From positions 310,001 through 374,000 of the forward strand of contig NZ_BIMK01000007.1 of assembly GCF_004001045.1 (NCBI RefSeq): a stretch of 64,000 bases of DNA, read 5' to 3'. The notes under the pieces were generated by a model. That model ran no database searches and was not told the origin of the DNA. It saw only the letters and a list, made by a program, of their open reading frames with translations. Numbering within the stretch: position 1 is the first letter of the stretch; each line of letters opens with the position of its first letter. Positions 34,618 to 43,629 of the stretch are shown here, piece by piece. The position numbers and the translations under genes are program-made. This stretch comes from Paenibacillus chibensis. GTDB lineage: Bacteria > Bacillota > Bacilli > Paenibacillales > Paenibacillaceae.

Positions 34618-36918
34618 TTACAATCCCAACGTTTCGTTCAGCTCACGGATCACCTGGTCCAGATCCGCTTCGGTCGTTTTTCCGCCGCCCATCAGTCCCG
34701 CCATCGAACGCAGGCCGTCATATTTCTTCCACTTCATGATTTCATCAAACAGCAGCATCAGGCTGCCGTCCCCCATGCTTTCCGCGAACATGGCGCCCAT
34801 CTGCTTCAAGCCTTCGACGCTGTCGTTCATGGCTTTTTCGGCAAAGTCCGCGGTTTCGGGAATCGCAAGCAGCTCATAGAACTTCGTATTCCGCGTGACC
34901 TTCCGGAACGGGATGCCTGTGGAAATCACTTTGACCTCCGCGCTGAGCGGGGTATCTGCCGAGGATGGGCCTGCAACAATTTCATAGATTCCCGTTTCGG
35001 CAAACCAGTCGTGGATGTCCGTATTGAAATAGGCGAAGGCTCGCTTGCCCAGCGTAAAGGTCACCTTGGCTGACTCACCCGGCTGAAGGCTGACCTTCTC
35101 GAATCCCTTCAGCTCTTTGGGCGGCCTAACGACCGAGCTGTCAACCGGCTTCACATACAGCTGGACGATTTCCTTGCCTGCGCGGCTGCCCGTATTGCGG
35201 ACGGTCACCGTAACTTGAATTGACTCCGTGTCCTTCATCAAAGCTTTATCAACCTCGATTTTTTCATACGCAAAGGTCGTGTAGCTGAGACCATAGCCGA
35301 AAGGAAATAGCGGCTTTTCCTTTTTCGCTTCATAATATCGGTATCCGACAAACAGTCCTTCGCCGTAAAAAACCTCATTTTTACCGCCCGGGAAGTTCAG
35401 GTAAGCCGGCGTTTGCTCCAGGCTTACAGGGAAAGTCTCCGCGAGCTTGCCGCTTGGATTCACGCGGCCGAACAGCACATCCGCCGCCGCGCTGCCGCTG
35501 GCCTGCCCGCCCAGATACCCTTCAAGCACGGCTGCGGCTGCATCCAGCCAGGGCATCGCGATCGGTGCGCCGTTGGACAACACAACCACAGTGTTTGGCT
35601 GGGCCGCGGCCACACGCCGGATCAGCTCGCAGTGGGAGGCAGGCATGTGCAGATGCGTCCGGTCAAAGCCCTCGGATTCGAATGATTCAGGCAGCCCTGC
35701 GAAGATAACCGCCACTTCCTTCGACGCTGCAAGCGCTACGGCTTCTGCGATCAGCTTCTCATCAATCACGTCATCGGTCAGCCCGTAGCCTTGCGCAAAT
35801 GCGACCTCGCCCTCCGCCGCATCGCGAATGGCAGGCAGCGCAGCGTCCAGGCGGCTAGGCGAAATATGCGAGCTCCCTCCGCCTTGATAACGCGGTTTAT
35901 CCGCGAATGCACCGATCACGGCAAGCGATTGCTTGGGATCCAGCGGAAGCAGTCTGCCTTCGTTTTTCAGCAGCACCATACATTCCGCGGCTGCCTGCCG
36001 GGCGAGCGCGTGATGCGCCTCACGGTCATATACATAGCCTTCTTGACGGGCGTCGAAGGTCTTCCAGATGACGCCAAGCAATCGTTCCACCGCTTCATCC
36101 AGCACGCGCTCATCCAGTTCGCCTGCTTGGACGGCTTCCACGATCATGCGGTCGCGCTCAGGTCCGGCGTAAGGCATTTCCAGCTCCAGTCCAGCCTGCA
36201 GGCCTTTGACGCGTTCGTTGATCGCTCCCCAGTCGGTCATGACAAAGCCGCTGTGTCCCCAGCGTTTTTTAAGCACCTCGGTCAGCAAATATTCGTTTTC
36301 CGAGCAAAAATCCCCGTTGACGAGATTGTAGGCGCACATCAGCGTCCATGCGTCGGCTTCGGTCACCGGGCCCTCGAATGCGCGCAAATAAATCTCGTTT
36401 AGCGTCCGTTCATCGACAATCGTATTGATCGAATTGCGCAATGTTTCCTGGTTGTTGGCCGCGAAATGCTTGACGGAGGTGCCGACTCCCTTAGCCTGAA
36501 CACCCATTACATGCTGCGCGCCCATCTCTGATGCCAGATAAGGATCCTCGGAAAAGTACTCGAAGTTGCGCCCGCATAGCGGCGAGCGTTTAATGTTGAC
36601 GGCCGGGCCTAAAATGATCTGTACGTCTTCCGCCAGACACTCCTCTCCGAGCGCCCCGCCGACTTCGCGGATCAATTCGCGGTCCCAGGACGAGGCCAGC
36701 CCTGCTCCGCTGGGGAAGCAGGTCGCCGGCACCGTTTTGCTGGACATGTCGCCCGGATTGGCCTGCTTGCGCAGACCGTGGGGTCCGTCAGTCATCACGA
36801 TGGACGGAATGCCAACACGTTCCACCGCTTTCGTCTGCCACATGTTGAGTCCCGAGCATAGGCTCGCTTTTTCTTCTAGGGTCATTTGTGATATCAATTC
36901 TTTTATGTTTCTGGACAT
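34618..36918 (-). CDS. Glycoside hydrolase family 3 beta-glucosidase with fibronectin-III-like domain
   Basis: 766 aa. The GH3 barrel (about 1-300) has the nucleophile Asp in GFVMTDWGAINERVKG, the second domain includes EGFDRTHLHMP and the acid/base region, and a C-terminal FnIII-like domain is seen (IQVTVTVRNTGSRAGKEIVQLYV). Ends with an extra helical segment (ESMGDGSLMLLFDEIMKWKKY). No signal peptide. GGAGG precedes ATG. It lies between an MFS gene (74 bases away) and the second GH3 gene (26 bases). The two GH3 proteins are only distantly similar and so probably differ in substrate. Confidence 0.95.
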   Translation of the reverse strand: MSRNIKELISQMTLEEKASLCSGLNMWQTKAVERVGIPSIVMTDGPHGLRKQANPGDMSSKTVPATCFPSGAGLASSWDRELIREVGGALGEECLAEDVQIILGPAVNIKRSPLCGRNFEYFSEDPYLASEMGAQHVMGVQAKGVGTSVKHFAANNQETLRNSINTIVDERTLNEIYLRAFEGPVTEADAWTLMCAYNLVNGDFCSENEYLLTEVLKKRWGHSGFVMTDWGAINERVKGLQAGLELEMPYAGPERDRMIVEAVQAGELDERVLDEAVERLLGVIWKTFDARQEGYVYDREAHHALARQAAAECMVLLKNEGRLLPLDPKQSLAVIGAFADKPRYQGGGSSHISPSRLDAALPAIRDAAEGEVAFAQGYGLTDDVIDEKLIAEAVALAASKEVAVIFAGLPESFESEGFDRTHLHMPASHCELIRRVAAAQPNTVVVLSNGAPIAMPWLDAAAAVLEGYLGGQASGSAAADVLFGRVNPSGKLAETFPVSLEQTPAYLNFPGGKNEVFYGEGLFVGYRYYEAKKEKPLFPFGYGLSYTTFAYEKIEVDKALMKDTESIQVTVTVRNTGSRAGKEIVQLYVKPVDSSVVRPPKELKGFEKVSLQPGESAKVTFTLGKRAFAYFNTDIHDWFAETGIYEIVAGPSSADTPLSAEVKVISTGIPFRKVTRNTKFYELLAIPETADFAEKAMNDSVEGLKQMGAMFAESMGDGSLMLLFDEIMKWKKYDGLRSMAGLMGGGKTTEADLDQVIRELNETLGL

Positions 36919-36973
36919 GTTTTTCTCCCTCCAAGGCCTGTTATGGTATACGCGATGAAATACCTTGATAGAT

Positions 36974-36999
36974 CCTCAATTAAATACCTCAATTAAATA
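36974..36999. repeat. Tandem 13-bp duplication over the MFS stop codon
   Basis: CCTCAATTAAATA occurs twice in direct succession at 36974-36986 and 36987-36999. The TAA stop of the MFS gene lies in one copy. Confidence 0.8.
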
Positions 37000-38294
37000 C
37001 TATGAGCGACAGGAGCCTGACTTTCCGCCCCTTGATCCGTGCCCGTTCTCTGCCCGACTTCCGGAAGCGGTCTAACCGCAACCATGCCGAGGACAACGCA
37101 GACGGCCAGGACGATATAAAAGAAGGACCAGCCGCCGATTCCAAGGAGCAGGGGCGCAATGGCCGGTACGATCGACTGCGGCAGCGCATTGGCAACATTC
37201 ATCAGGCCAAAATCCTTGGCTGCGTCCTCCTTGCGGGGCAGAATCCGCGCGACAAGCGCCGTATCCACCGCCGAGAAGCAGCCGGCTCCCAAACCGATGA
37301 CCGCGGAAGCGATAATAAAAGCCGTGTAATGCGGCACGAAGGCGTAGACCAGTATGCCGACGACCATAATAAGCGACGATCCGTACAGGAACGGTTTTTG
37401 CTTGCGGAGCTTATCGGAGAGCACGCCGCCGAAAATACTGGTCACGGCCATCGCCAGCATGGAAATGATATTGATGGTCCCCACGCTGTTCGTTGCCTCC
37501 GTTTCGGTAAAGCCCATGCGGTTCACCAGCATGACCGTCAAATACAAGCTGCTGCAGTACCCCATCATCAGGAGAAACTTGGAGATGATGGCCCAAGTAA
37601 ATTGCGGGAATTTACGCGGGCTGGGGTAAATTTTGCTCAGCCGTTCGCCGAGCGCGATCTGTTCTTTCGGTTTCGGCTGAATATGGACCTTGCCGTCACG
37701 GATCAGGAACAGGCTGATCACCGGTCCGACGACTCCCAAAATGGACAGAAGAATCCATTTCGCATTGGACGGCAGGCTTGTCAGCAGCATCATAAGCACC
37801 ATTCCAACCGCCATCGCGATCGGCAGAACCAGTCCGATCAAGCCGGACATCGTTCCTTGCTTTTCTTCCTTCACCTGGTCCGGAATCAAGGCCGTGAATG
37901 CAGCCATCCCGAAGTTGAAAAACAGCTGCGCAATGGCCCAGCCAATCATGACCTGCCATACTTCCGTTGCCAGACCTACCATTAACAAAGCGGCGCAGCC
38001 GACAATCGGCCCGATGAGAATCCACGTGCGCCGCCGGCCAAAAGCGATATTGGTACGGTCGCTGAGCGCACCGCCGATCGGATTGCCGATCAGGGCAAAG
38101 AAAGCACCGATGCCTGCAACCAAGCCGTAGGATGAGGTGTAGCCATCCGGATCTATTTCGATCATTTTAAAGGTCAAGAGCAGTAAAGCCGGCGTCATCA
38201 GTGCGACCATCATGAGTCCGTATCCGACCATGATGCCGAACGTCAATCTTCCAAAAGGCGTTTTGACCTGCCCGTTCGTTGTTGCTTGTGTCAT
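36993..38294 (-). CDS. MFS sugar transporter (GPH/SLC45-like)
   Basis: 433 aa, about twelve helices. The loop motif GGALSDRTNIAFGRRRTWILIG after helix 2 resembles the disaccharide/glycoside transporters of the GPH and SLC45 groups. AGGGGG lies eight bases before ATG. It is the first gene of an operon with two GH3 glycosidases, which suggests uptake of a beta-glycoside, and has a clear catabolite-repression site 25 bases before its start. Confidence 0.9.
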   Translation of the reverse strand: MTQATTNGQVKTPFGRLTFGIMVGYGLMMVALMTPALLLLTFKMIEIDPDGYTSSYGLVAGIGAFFALIGNPIGGALSDRTNIAFGRRRTWILIGPIVGCAALLMVGLATEVWQVMIGWAIAQLFFNFGMAAFTALIPDQVKEEKQGTMSGLIGLVLPIAMAVGMVLMMLLTSLPSNAKWILLSILGVVGPVISLFLIRDGKVHIQPKPKEQIALGERLSKIYPSPRKFPQFTWAIISKFLLMMGYCSSLYLTVMLVNRMGFTETEATNSVGTINIISMLAMAVTSIFGGVLSDKLRKQKPFLYGSSLIMVVGILVYAFVPHYTAFIIASAVIGLGAGCFSAVDTALVARILPRKEDAAKDFGLMNVANALPQSIVPAIAPLLLGIGGWSFFYIVLAVCVVLGMVAVRPLPEVGQRTGTDQGAESQAPVAHSI

Positions 38295-38318
38295 AAAAGC
38301 GACCCCCTACATCAAATT

Positions 38319-38332
38319 TGAAAACGTTTACA
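38319..38332. promoter_or_regulatory. CcpA binding site (cre)
   Basis: TGAAAACGTTTACA, read on the minus strand as TGTAAACGTTTTCA. It matches the cre consensus TGNAANCGNWWNCA fully and lies 25 bases before the MFS start, so carbon catabolite repression of the MFS-GH3-GH3 operon is expected. Confidence 0.75.
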
Positions 38333-38342
38333 TTAATAAGTA

Positions 38343-38380
38343 TAAAAGAAGCCCCCTATCTTCAGACAGGCGGCTTCTTA
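38343..38380 (-). terminator. Terminator after the AraC-GH39 gene
   Basis: Minus strand stem AAGAAGCCGCC / GGGGGCTTCTT followed by TTATAC; separates the AraC-GH39 gene from the MFS operon. Confidence 0.75.
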
Positions 38381-38488
38381 TCGCTTTGAGTTACGATTTT
38401 TAATGAATTTTATGTAAGCGCTTCGATATCTGCATATCGGGACATTAAAAATTGACACAAGCCCTAAACTCCTTGGCGAACACGCATC

Positions 38489-41020
38489 CTAATCCAGCGG
38501 ATACAGCTCGATCAATTCGACGGCATGCGGCTCCAGCAGCGAAGTGCAGGTGACGCTCCCCTCTATGTCGATCTGCCTCACGTTCATCCGCGCTTTTGCG
38601 GAAGCTTTTAAGTAATCCGCTTCCTCGGCGTTAACGTATGCCGGCGCTCCCATGCGCACCCAGGCGTCATAGCTGCTGCCATGGGTTCGCGTGACCGTAT
38701 GGGTAACCATCCGGTAACGGCCTTTCGGAACGTTCGCAAGCTCCATTTCCAGCTTCAACGTTTTCTCGTCCTTGAACCCGTTATATCTGTTTTGCTCATC
38801 TATAAAGGAGATGTCGCCCAAAGCGTACAAATCGTCGAAGTGACAGTAATTGTAGCTGAGCAGCTGATATCCCCCTTTTCCGGCCGTGACAAGATAGTGC
38901 TCCCCGCGGTCAATCAGCCGGTCTCCAAGCTTCGCCAGCAGCTCATAACCGAGCATGGCCGGCTTGGGTATACCGTACTGGGCGATCAGCCCCAATCCGC
39001 CGTGAAAGAGATTTTCGGAGGCTGGCGTCTCTTCGATGTTGTCGCTGAGCACCCAATATCCGAAGCCCTCGATACGGTCCAGATTTTCAGCGACATTTTT
39101 GACGATATAGGCAGCCTTGTACAACGTGTCGTTCGTCAGCTCGCGATGATATGCCGTGGAATTCCACTCTGTGAGATATAGCGGAAGATGGGAGAGTCCG
39201 AGCTCGTCGAGCATTCTTTTTTCGTGCTCCAGCGTGTCTTTGAGGAAGTCGGGATTAGGCGAAATGCCTCCGAATTCCTCCAACAGCTCCCGATAGGGCT
39301 CCAGCTTGTACAGCCCCGAGATTTCATCCATTTTCATCATCTCATCCAACTGTTCATGAGGATAGAAATGCACCGGGATGAAATCCGGTAGACAGCCATG
39401 TTCCCGGCAAAAGGCGAAAAAATTCCGGTTAAAGGTCATGGAGCGCAGTGTGATGATCCGTCCAGGCGCACCGATCTGCAGCTTGTCCGAGACCCTTTTT
39501 AACGTCTCGTAAGTATGCAGATAGAAATCCATATATTCGGAAGCCGAGCCGGGCCAAAAGGCGTCAAACTCCGGTTCGTTCCAGAATTCAAACTTCCAGC
39601 TTTCCACTTCAGCGGCACCGTAACGGTTCATGCAGTGACGCAAAAAGCGCTCGATAAGCTCGCACCAACGTATCATCGATTTGGGTGCGCTGACATAGCT
39701 GGGCTTATGGAACAACTTTTTCACAGGGTCGGCGGCCAGCTCCGACGGCATAAAACCGAGCTCGACAAAAGGCTTCAACCCAATGGACAACAAAAAATCA
39801 AACAGCTGATCCACAAAGCGGAAATTATAATGCGGCTTGCCTTCCTCATTCTCGCGGTATACCATCATCCCATCGTCAAATATTCCATGGAACCGGATGC
39901 TGCGGAACGGGCAATGCTTCTGCATATACCTTAGTTGATCCTGCACATCCGCATGCAGGCCTTCCTTCGCTTTCCCGATCGTGATGACATTTTTCCAGGT
40001 ATGCCTGAGTGCCGTGCCTCCGGGGGAAACATCCACCAATTCGCTTACGGATTCCAAAGCCCGGACCCGGGATTCCTCGTCGAGCTTCGTCCGCTGCAGG
40101 TACTGGCTGATAATGCCAAGCGCGCTCGATTGGTTAAAAGCCAAATAATTGGTGGTGGCCGCCGGCTTGTCTTCCCCTTCCCTCATCCCCGGACGGTACT
40201 GTTTCCGGTATTCGTTCGGCGTCATGTGATACCGGTTTTTGAAAGCCGAATAAAAGGATTTGGCATTCGGAAATCCATGCTTCAGGGCAAGATCGGAAAT
40301 CCGTTCCTCATCGCAGCTCAGCAGCTCTTCCACGGCGTTTTTCAAGCGGATGCTGGTCAGGTAGGACTGAAAATTCAGGCCGATATTATCGCTGAAAAAC
40401 TTGGAAAGGTACGGAACCGACAAAAATTCGCGGTCCGCGATCGTCTGTAGGGAGATCGGCTCCTCGTAATGGTCGTCAATATAGCTGATGATCCGCAGCA
40501 TCCGCTCTTTGTATTTCTCGTTCATCGCTTCGCTCCGGGCTTCGGTGCGAAACTGCTGGGCCAGCGCGGACAAGACACCGAGCATGCGGATCTGCATTTC
40601 GAGCTCGTATACGTCCCCCCGTTTATACCTGAGCTGAACCATCTCGGCCAGCAGCTGGCGGATCCGGTCCAGTCCCTGCCGCTGCTCTTTGCCCGCGAGC
40701 CGGGAATCGCATTCGAAATATACCGAGTCCATGCCTTTCAAATTCGATCGTATGTAAGCGTCCGGAATGAGAAAGGTTGCGATGATGTTCAGATCAAGCC
40801 CGATCACCTCATGCACATGGCTCGAATTGATGACGAGGACATCGCCTTCGGACAGGCGATGGCGGCGGTTGTCCACGGTCGCCTCCAGCGTACCGCGGAG
40901 CACGAAAATGATCTCCATGCTGTTGTGCCAGTGGCTGGGCACATAATTGACGCTGTGCAGGGAAACGTCAAACGGCAGCTCGCCGCTCGTCTCCACCAAT
41001 TCATAAATCGAATTCCTCAT
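38489..41020 (-). CDS. AraC regulator fused to a GH39 glycoside hydrolase domain
   Basis: 843 aa from ATG 41020 (GGAGG five bases upstream; longer frame to 41080 lacks a site). Residues about 20-85 are a cupin sensor (SHWHNSMEIIFVLRG, GDVLVINSSHVHEV). Residues about 175-280 are an AraC HTH pair (TIADREFLSVPYLSKFFS, then HGFPNAKSFYSAFKNRYHMTPNEYRK). From about 300 a GH39-type barrel follows, with both catalytic Glu positions present (WKFEFWNEPEFDAFW and LYLTEWNSTA) and a C-terminal beta domain. No signal peptide. It may be a sugar-sensing regulator that uses the GH39 fold to bind or cleave its inducer. Its neighbour, the cre-controlled MFS-GH3 operon, is a likely target. Confidence 0.93.
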   Translation of the reverse strand: MRNSIYELVETSGELPFDVSLHSVNYVPSHWHNSMEIIFVLRGTLEATVDNRRHRLSEGDVLVINSSHVHEVIGLDLNIIATFLIPDAYIRSNLKGMDSVYFECDSRLAGKEQRQGLDRIRQLLAEMVQLRYKRGDVYELEMQIRMLGVLSALAQQFRTEARSEAMNEKYKERMLRIISYIDDHYEEPISLQTIADREFLSVPYLSKFFSDNIGLNFQSYLTSIRLKNAVEELLSCDEERISDLALKHGFPNAKSFYSAFKNRYHMTPNEYRKQYRPGMREGEDKPAATTNYLAFNQSSALGIISQYLQRTKLDEESRVRALESVSELVDVSPGGTALRHTWKNVITIGKAKEGLHADVQDQLRYMQKHCPFRSIRFHGIFDDGMMVYRENEEGKPHYNFRFVDQLFDFLLSIGLKPFVELGFMPSELAADPVKKLFHKPSYVSAPKSMIRWCELIERFLRHCMNRYGAAEVESWKFEFWNEPEFDAFWPGSASEYMDFYLHTYETLKRVSDKLQIGAPGRIITLRSMTFNRNFFAFCREHGCLPDFIPVHFYPHEQLDEMMKMDEISGLYKLEPYRELLEEFGGISPNPDFLKDTLEHEKRMLDELGLSHLPLYLTEWNSTAYHRELTNDTLYKAAYIVKNVAENLDRIEGFGYWVLSDNIEETPASENLFHGGLGLIAQYGIPKPAMLGYELLAKLGDRLIDRGEHYLVTAGKGGYQLLSYNYCHFDDLYALGDISFIDEQNRYNGFKDEKTLKLEMELANVPKGRYRMVTHTVTRTHGSSYDAWVRMGAPAYVNAEEADYLKASAKARMNVRQIDIEGSVTCTSLLEPHAVELIELYPLD

Positions 41021-41210
41021 TCCTGCCTCCTTGGGTATGCCATTGGTCGCATCAAAGACGCGGCGAAACAGAGCGGGCATCGTTCTTTGGTATGATATGC
41101 TATTGTAGCATAACTCGGCCTGCGGCCACGAGACCCCAGAGCCGGATCAATTCCAAACAGCTGGTCCATCCATATTCGCAAAAGCCCGTGGCAGCCGATT
41201 CTTACGATTG

Positions 41211-41242
41211 AAAAAAGCCGATCCGGATTTACGGATCGGCTT
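41211..41242 (-). terminator. Terminator after the carboxylesterase gene
   Basis: Minus strand stem AAGCCGATCCG / CGGATCGGCTT followed by TTTTC. Confidence 0.85.
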
Positions 41243-41289
41243 ACATGATAGGGGCTCATTCCAAGCATAAAGGCTGACCGGCGAGGAAG

Positions 41290-42777
41290 TTATGCGGATT
41301 CGGTCAACCGTTTTCTTTTCTCCGGTTCCGGATCGGAAACCAGCCCGCTTTCCTCCCCGAAGATCATCGTCCATCGCTGATCTCCGTCGTATGCCGGCCA
41401 TTCCAGCTGCGGCGTGGACGGACTGCCGCTTTTACCGAAAGCGGCCCAGGCATCCTGCATCTGCTCGGCAACCTCCTGCGCTCCTGCGTCTACAGGCATG
41501 CCTGCCGACTGAAGCAGTCCCAGATGGCCAAGAACGAACGGAATTTCCGCAGAGTGAAAGGCCGTTCCCAGCAAACGGTGCCCGGGAACCAATGCAAAAT
41601 CAAAGCGGTACATCCATACCGGCGCATGCTTCCGGTGCGCTTCGGCAAACCGCAGCGCCGATCTCCAGAAGTAGAGCTCCGTCATCGCCTGGCGCTGGCC
41701 GTCAACCGTCATCGGATAATCCCCGATCCAGGAAGCCGCCCGCGGGTCGCCCGTTACCGCGGCATAGGCTTTGGCATTCTTTTCTCCGGACAATAGCGGC
41801 ATGCCGTCCTGAATGAATAAGGCACCTTCTTCCCGGTTTGTCCCAATGATCAATTCGATGCCTGTTGCGGAGCCTTGGGCAACGCTCTCCAGCGGATCAA
41901 GCGGCAGCTCCTTCCCGTCGATCACCGGCTGGAACAGCATGATCGCGCTTGAGCCGGCCGCCTGCTTCAGCTTATTTCCCGCCAGAAGAATGTCTTCCGT
42001 ACTCAATGAATCCAGTTTATCAAGATGATGGTCGGCAACGCCAAGCGACTCAAGCAGCGCTTTAGCTAATAGCCGTCCCTGCTCATCCGGGATAGCCTGC
42101 GATGCTCCGCTCTGCATAATGGCGCGGCAGAACAGCCCCTTCGCCGCCGGCATGGCGAGCAGCGCGGCAATGCTCATGCTGCCGGCCGATTCGCCGAACA
42201 CCGTCACCTGGGTCGGATCTCCGCCAAACGACGCGATGTTGTCCTTGATCCACTCCAGCGCGGCGATCTGATCCAGCAGCCCGGCATTGCTGACATACCC
42301 GTCGTCGCTGCCATCCGAATAAGGTCCCATATGCGCAAATCCAAGCGCTCCAAGCCGGTAGCTGATCGATACGACGATCAATCCGCCCCGCTCTGCCAAC
42401 GCAGAGCCGTCATATATCGGCAGTCCGCCTCCGCCCGTAACGAATGCGCCGCCATGAATCCATACCATGACCGGCAGCGGCTCCCCGGATACGCTATCCG
42501 GTGCCCAGACGTTAAGGTATAAGCAGTCCTCCGACTGCTGAATGTCGCCGCGCCTCAGGCCGAATACGCCTCCGGCCGGATCGACTGGCTGAGGGGCAAG
42601 CGGCCCGGGAGCAGCGGCTTCGCGGATTCCCGTCCAGGACTGAGCCGGCACCGGTCTGCGGAAACGACGCTTTCCGATCGGAGGCTCAGCATACGGAATT
42701 CCCTTCCAGGCGCGCACGCCCTGTTGTCGGATGCCTTGCAGTAGACCATTGCGAGTACGTATGATGAGCTCGTCCAA
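41290..42777 (-). CDS. Type B carboxylesterase
   Basis: About 495 aa, the normal length of PnbA-like esterases. The nucleophile Ser is in VTVFGESAGSMS, the oxyanion hole is in VMVWIHGGAFVTGG, and the catalytic His is probably in LGTAFHSAEIPF near residue 410; the acidic partner is likely the Glu of TNREEGAL. The TTG at 42777 is preferred because AAAGGG lies 11 bases upstream; the earlier GTG at 42789 is directly against that site. No signal peptide. It hydrolyses carboxylic esters, natural substrate unknown. Single-gene transcript. Confidence 0.92.
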   Translation of the reverse strand: MDELIIRTRNGLLQGIRQQGVRAWKGIPYAEPPIGKRRFRRPVPAQSWTGIREAAAPGPLAPQPVDPAGGVFGLRRGDIQQSEDCLYLNVWAPDSVSGEPLPVMVWIHGGAFVTGGGGLPIYDGSALAERGGLIVVSISYRLGALGFAHMGPYSDGSDDGYVSNAGLLDQIAALEWIKDNIASFGGDPTQVTVFGESAGSMSIAALLAMPAAKGLFCRAIMQSGASQAIPDEQGRLLAKALLESLGVADHHLDKLDSLSTEDILLAGNKLKQAAGSSAIMLFQPVIDGKELPLDPLESVAQGSATGIELIIGTNREEGALFIQDGMPLLSGEKNAKAYAAVTGDPRAASWIGDYPMTVDGQRQAMTELYFWRSALRFAEAHRKHAPVWMYRFDFALVPGHRLLGTAFHSAEIPFVLGHLGLLQSAGMPVDAGAQEVAEQMQDAWAAFGKSGSPSTPQLEWPAYDGDQRWTMIFGEESGLVSDPEPEKRKRLTESA

Positions 42778-42895
42778 AATCGTAAACACCCTTTCTGATT
42801 CAACGTCCCTTCCATTTTATCACTAAATCGGGACGATCCCAATTGACGCTTTACCTGGGGTCAAGAGGCGGAAACGCTGGGGAATGACTCAACAC

Positions 42896-42923
42896 GAAAA
42901 GAAGCTGCCCGGCGGGCAGCTTC
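42896..42923 (-). terminator. Terminator of the thiamine operon
   Basis: Minus strand stem GAAGCTGCCC / GGGCAGCTTC with a three-base loop and TTTTC. Confidence 0.85.
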
Positions 42924-42945
42924 CAATTATCGTCTTCGTCAGGAA

Positions 42946-43629
42946 TTACGGCCGAAGGGATCCATAACGCCAAAAGGCTGAATTCAGCTCCCGAGCCAGC
43001 TTTTGCGCCGCATGACGTGAATCGGGAGCGGACGTTACCGCGGAGATGACCGCAATGCCGTCAGCCCCGGCGTATACGACTTCCTGCACGCGCTCCGGGG
43101 TAATGCCGCCGATGGCGACAAGAGGCAGCGTAACGCCGTGCTCCCTTATTTCACGAATCGCCGCCGTCCCGCAAGCTTCGCGGGCATCCGCTTTGGAGGC
43201 GGTCGGGTAGACGGGTCCCACCCCGATATAGTCTACGTTCAGCTTGGCTGCAAGCTTCGCTTCCTCCGCCGTATGGACGGACAATCCCAGCCATTTATTT
43301 CCGATCTTCTCTCTCACCTGCGAGGCCGGTTCATCGTCCTGGCCGATGTGAACCCCGTCGGCATCCACCGCCAAGGCGAGTTCGATATCGTCATTAACGA
43401 TAAACGGAATGCCGTTTGCGCGGCAGACGGCTTGAATTCGCCGGGCAAGCTTTTCCTTCGCAGCTCCCGTGCTCGCATGCGGGCCCTTCTCCCGGAACTG
43501 TATCATCGTGGCGCCGCCGCGGATGGCTTCCGCGGTGACGACCGCCGGATCGCCTTTGCAGTTCGTGCTGCCAAGAACGATGTACAAGCGCAGCAGATTC
43601 CTCAGCTGCTCCGCAGCTGCCCCCGTCAT
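42946..43629 (-). CDS. thiE: Thiamine-phosphate synthase
   Basis: 227 aa. Joins HMP-PP and thiazole phosphate to make thiamine phosphate. TIM-barrel signature segments are present: YIVLGSTNC, MIQFREKGP, FIVNDDIELALAVDADGVHIGQDD, YIGVGPVYPT and LVAIGGITPERV. ATG 43629 overlaps the TGA of thiD by ATGA. It is the last gene of the TPP-riboswitch operon. Confidence 0.96.
   Translation of the reverse strand: MTGAAAEQLRNLLRLYIVLGSTNCKGDPAVVTAEAIRGGATMIQFREKGPHASTGAAKEKLARRIQAVCRANGIPFIVNDDIELALAVDADGVHIGQDDEPASQVREKIGNKWLGLSVHTAEEAKLAAKLNVDYIGVGPVYPTASKADAREACGTAAIREIREHGVTLPLVAIGGITPERVQEVVYAGADGIAVISAVTSAPDSRHAAQKLARELNSAFWRYGSLRP

Noticed and set aside
38413..38426. Second cre-like site TGTAAGCGCTTCGA
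   Set aside because: The final conserved C-A pair is not matched and it lies before the terminator of the AraC-GH39 gene, where repression would have no clear target.
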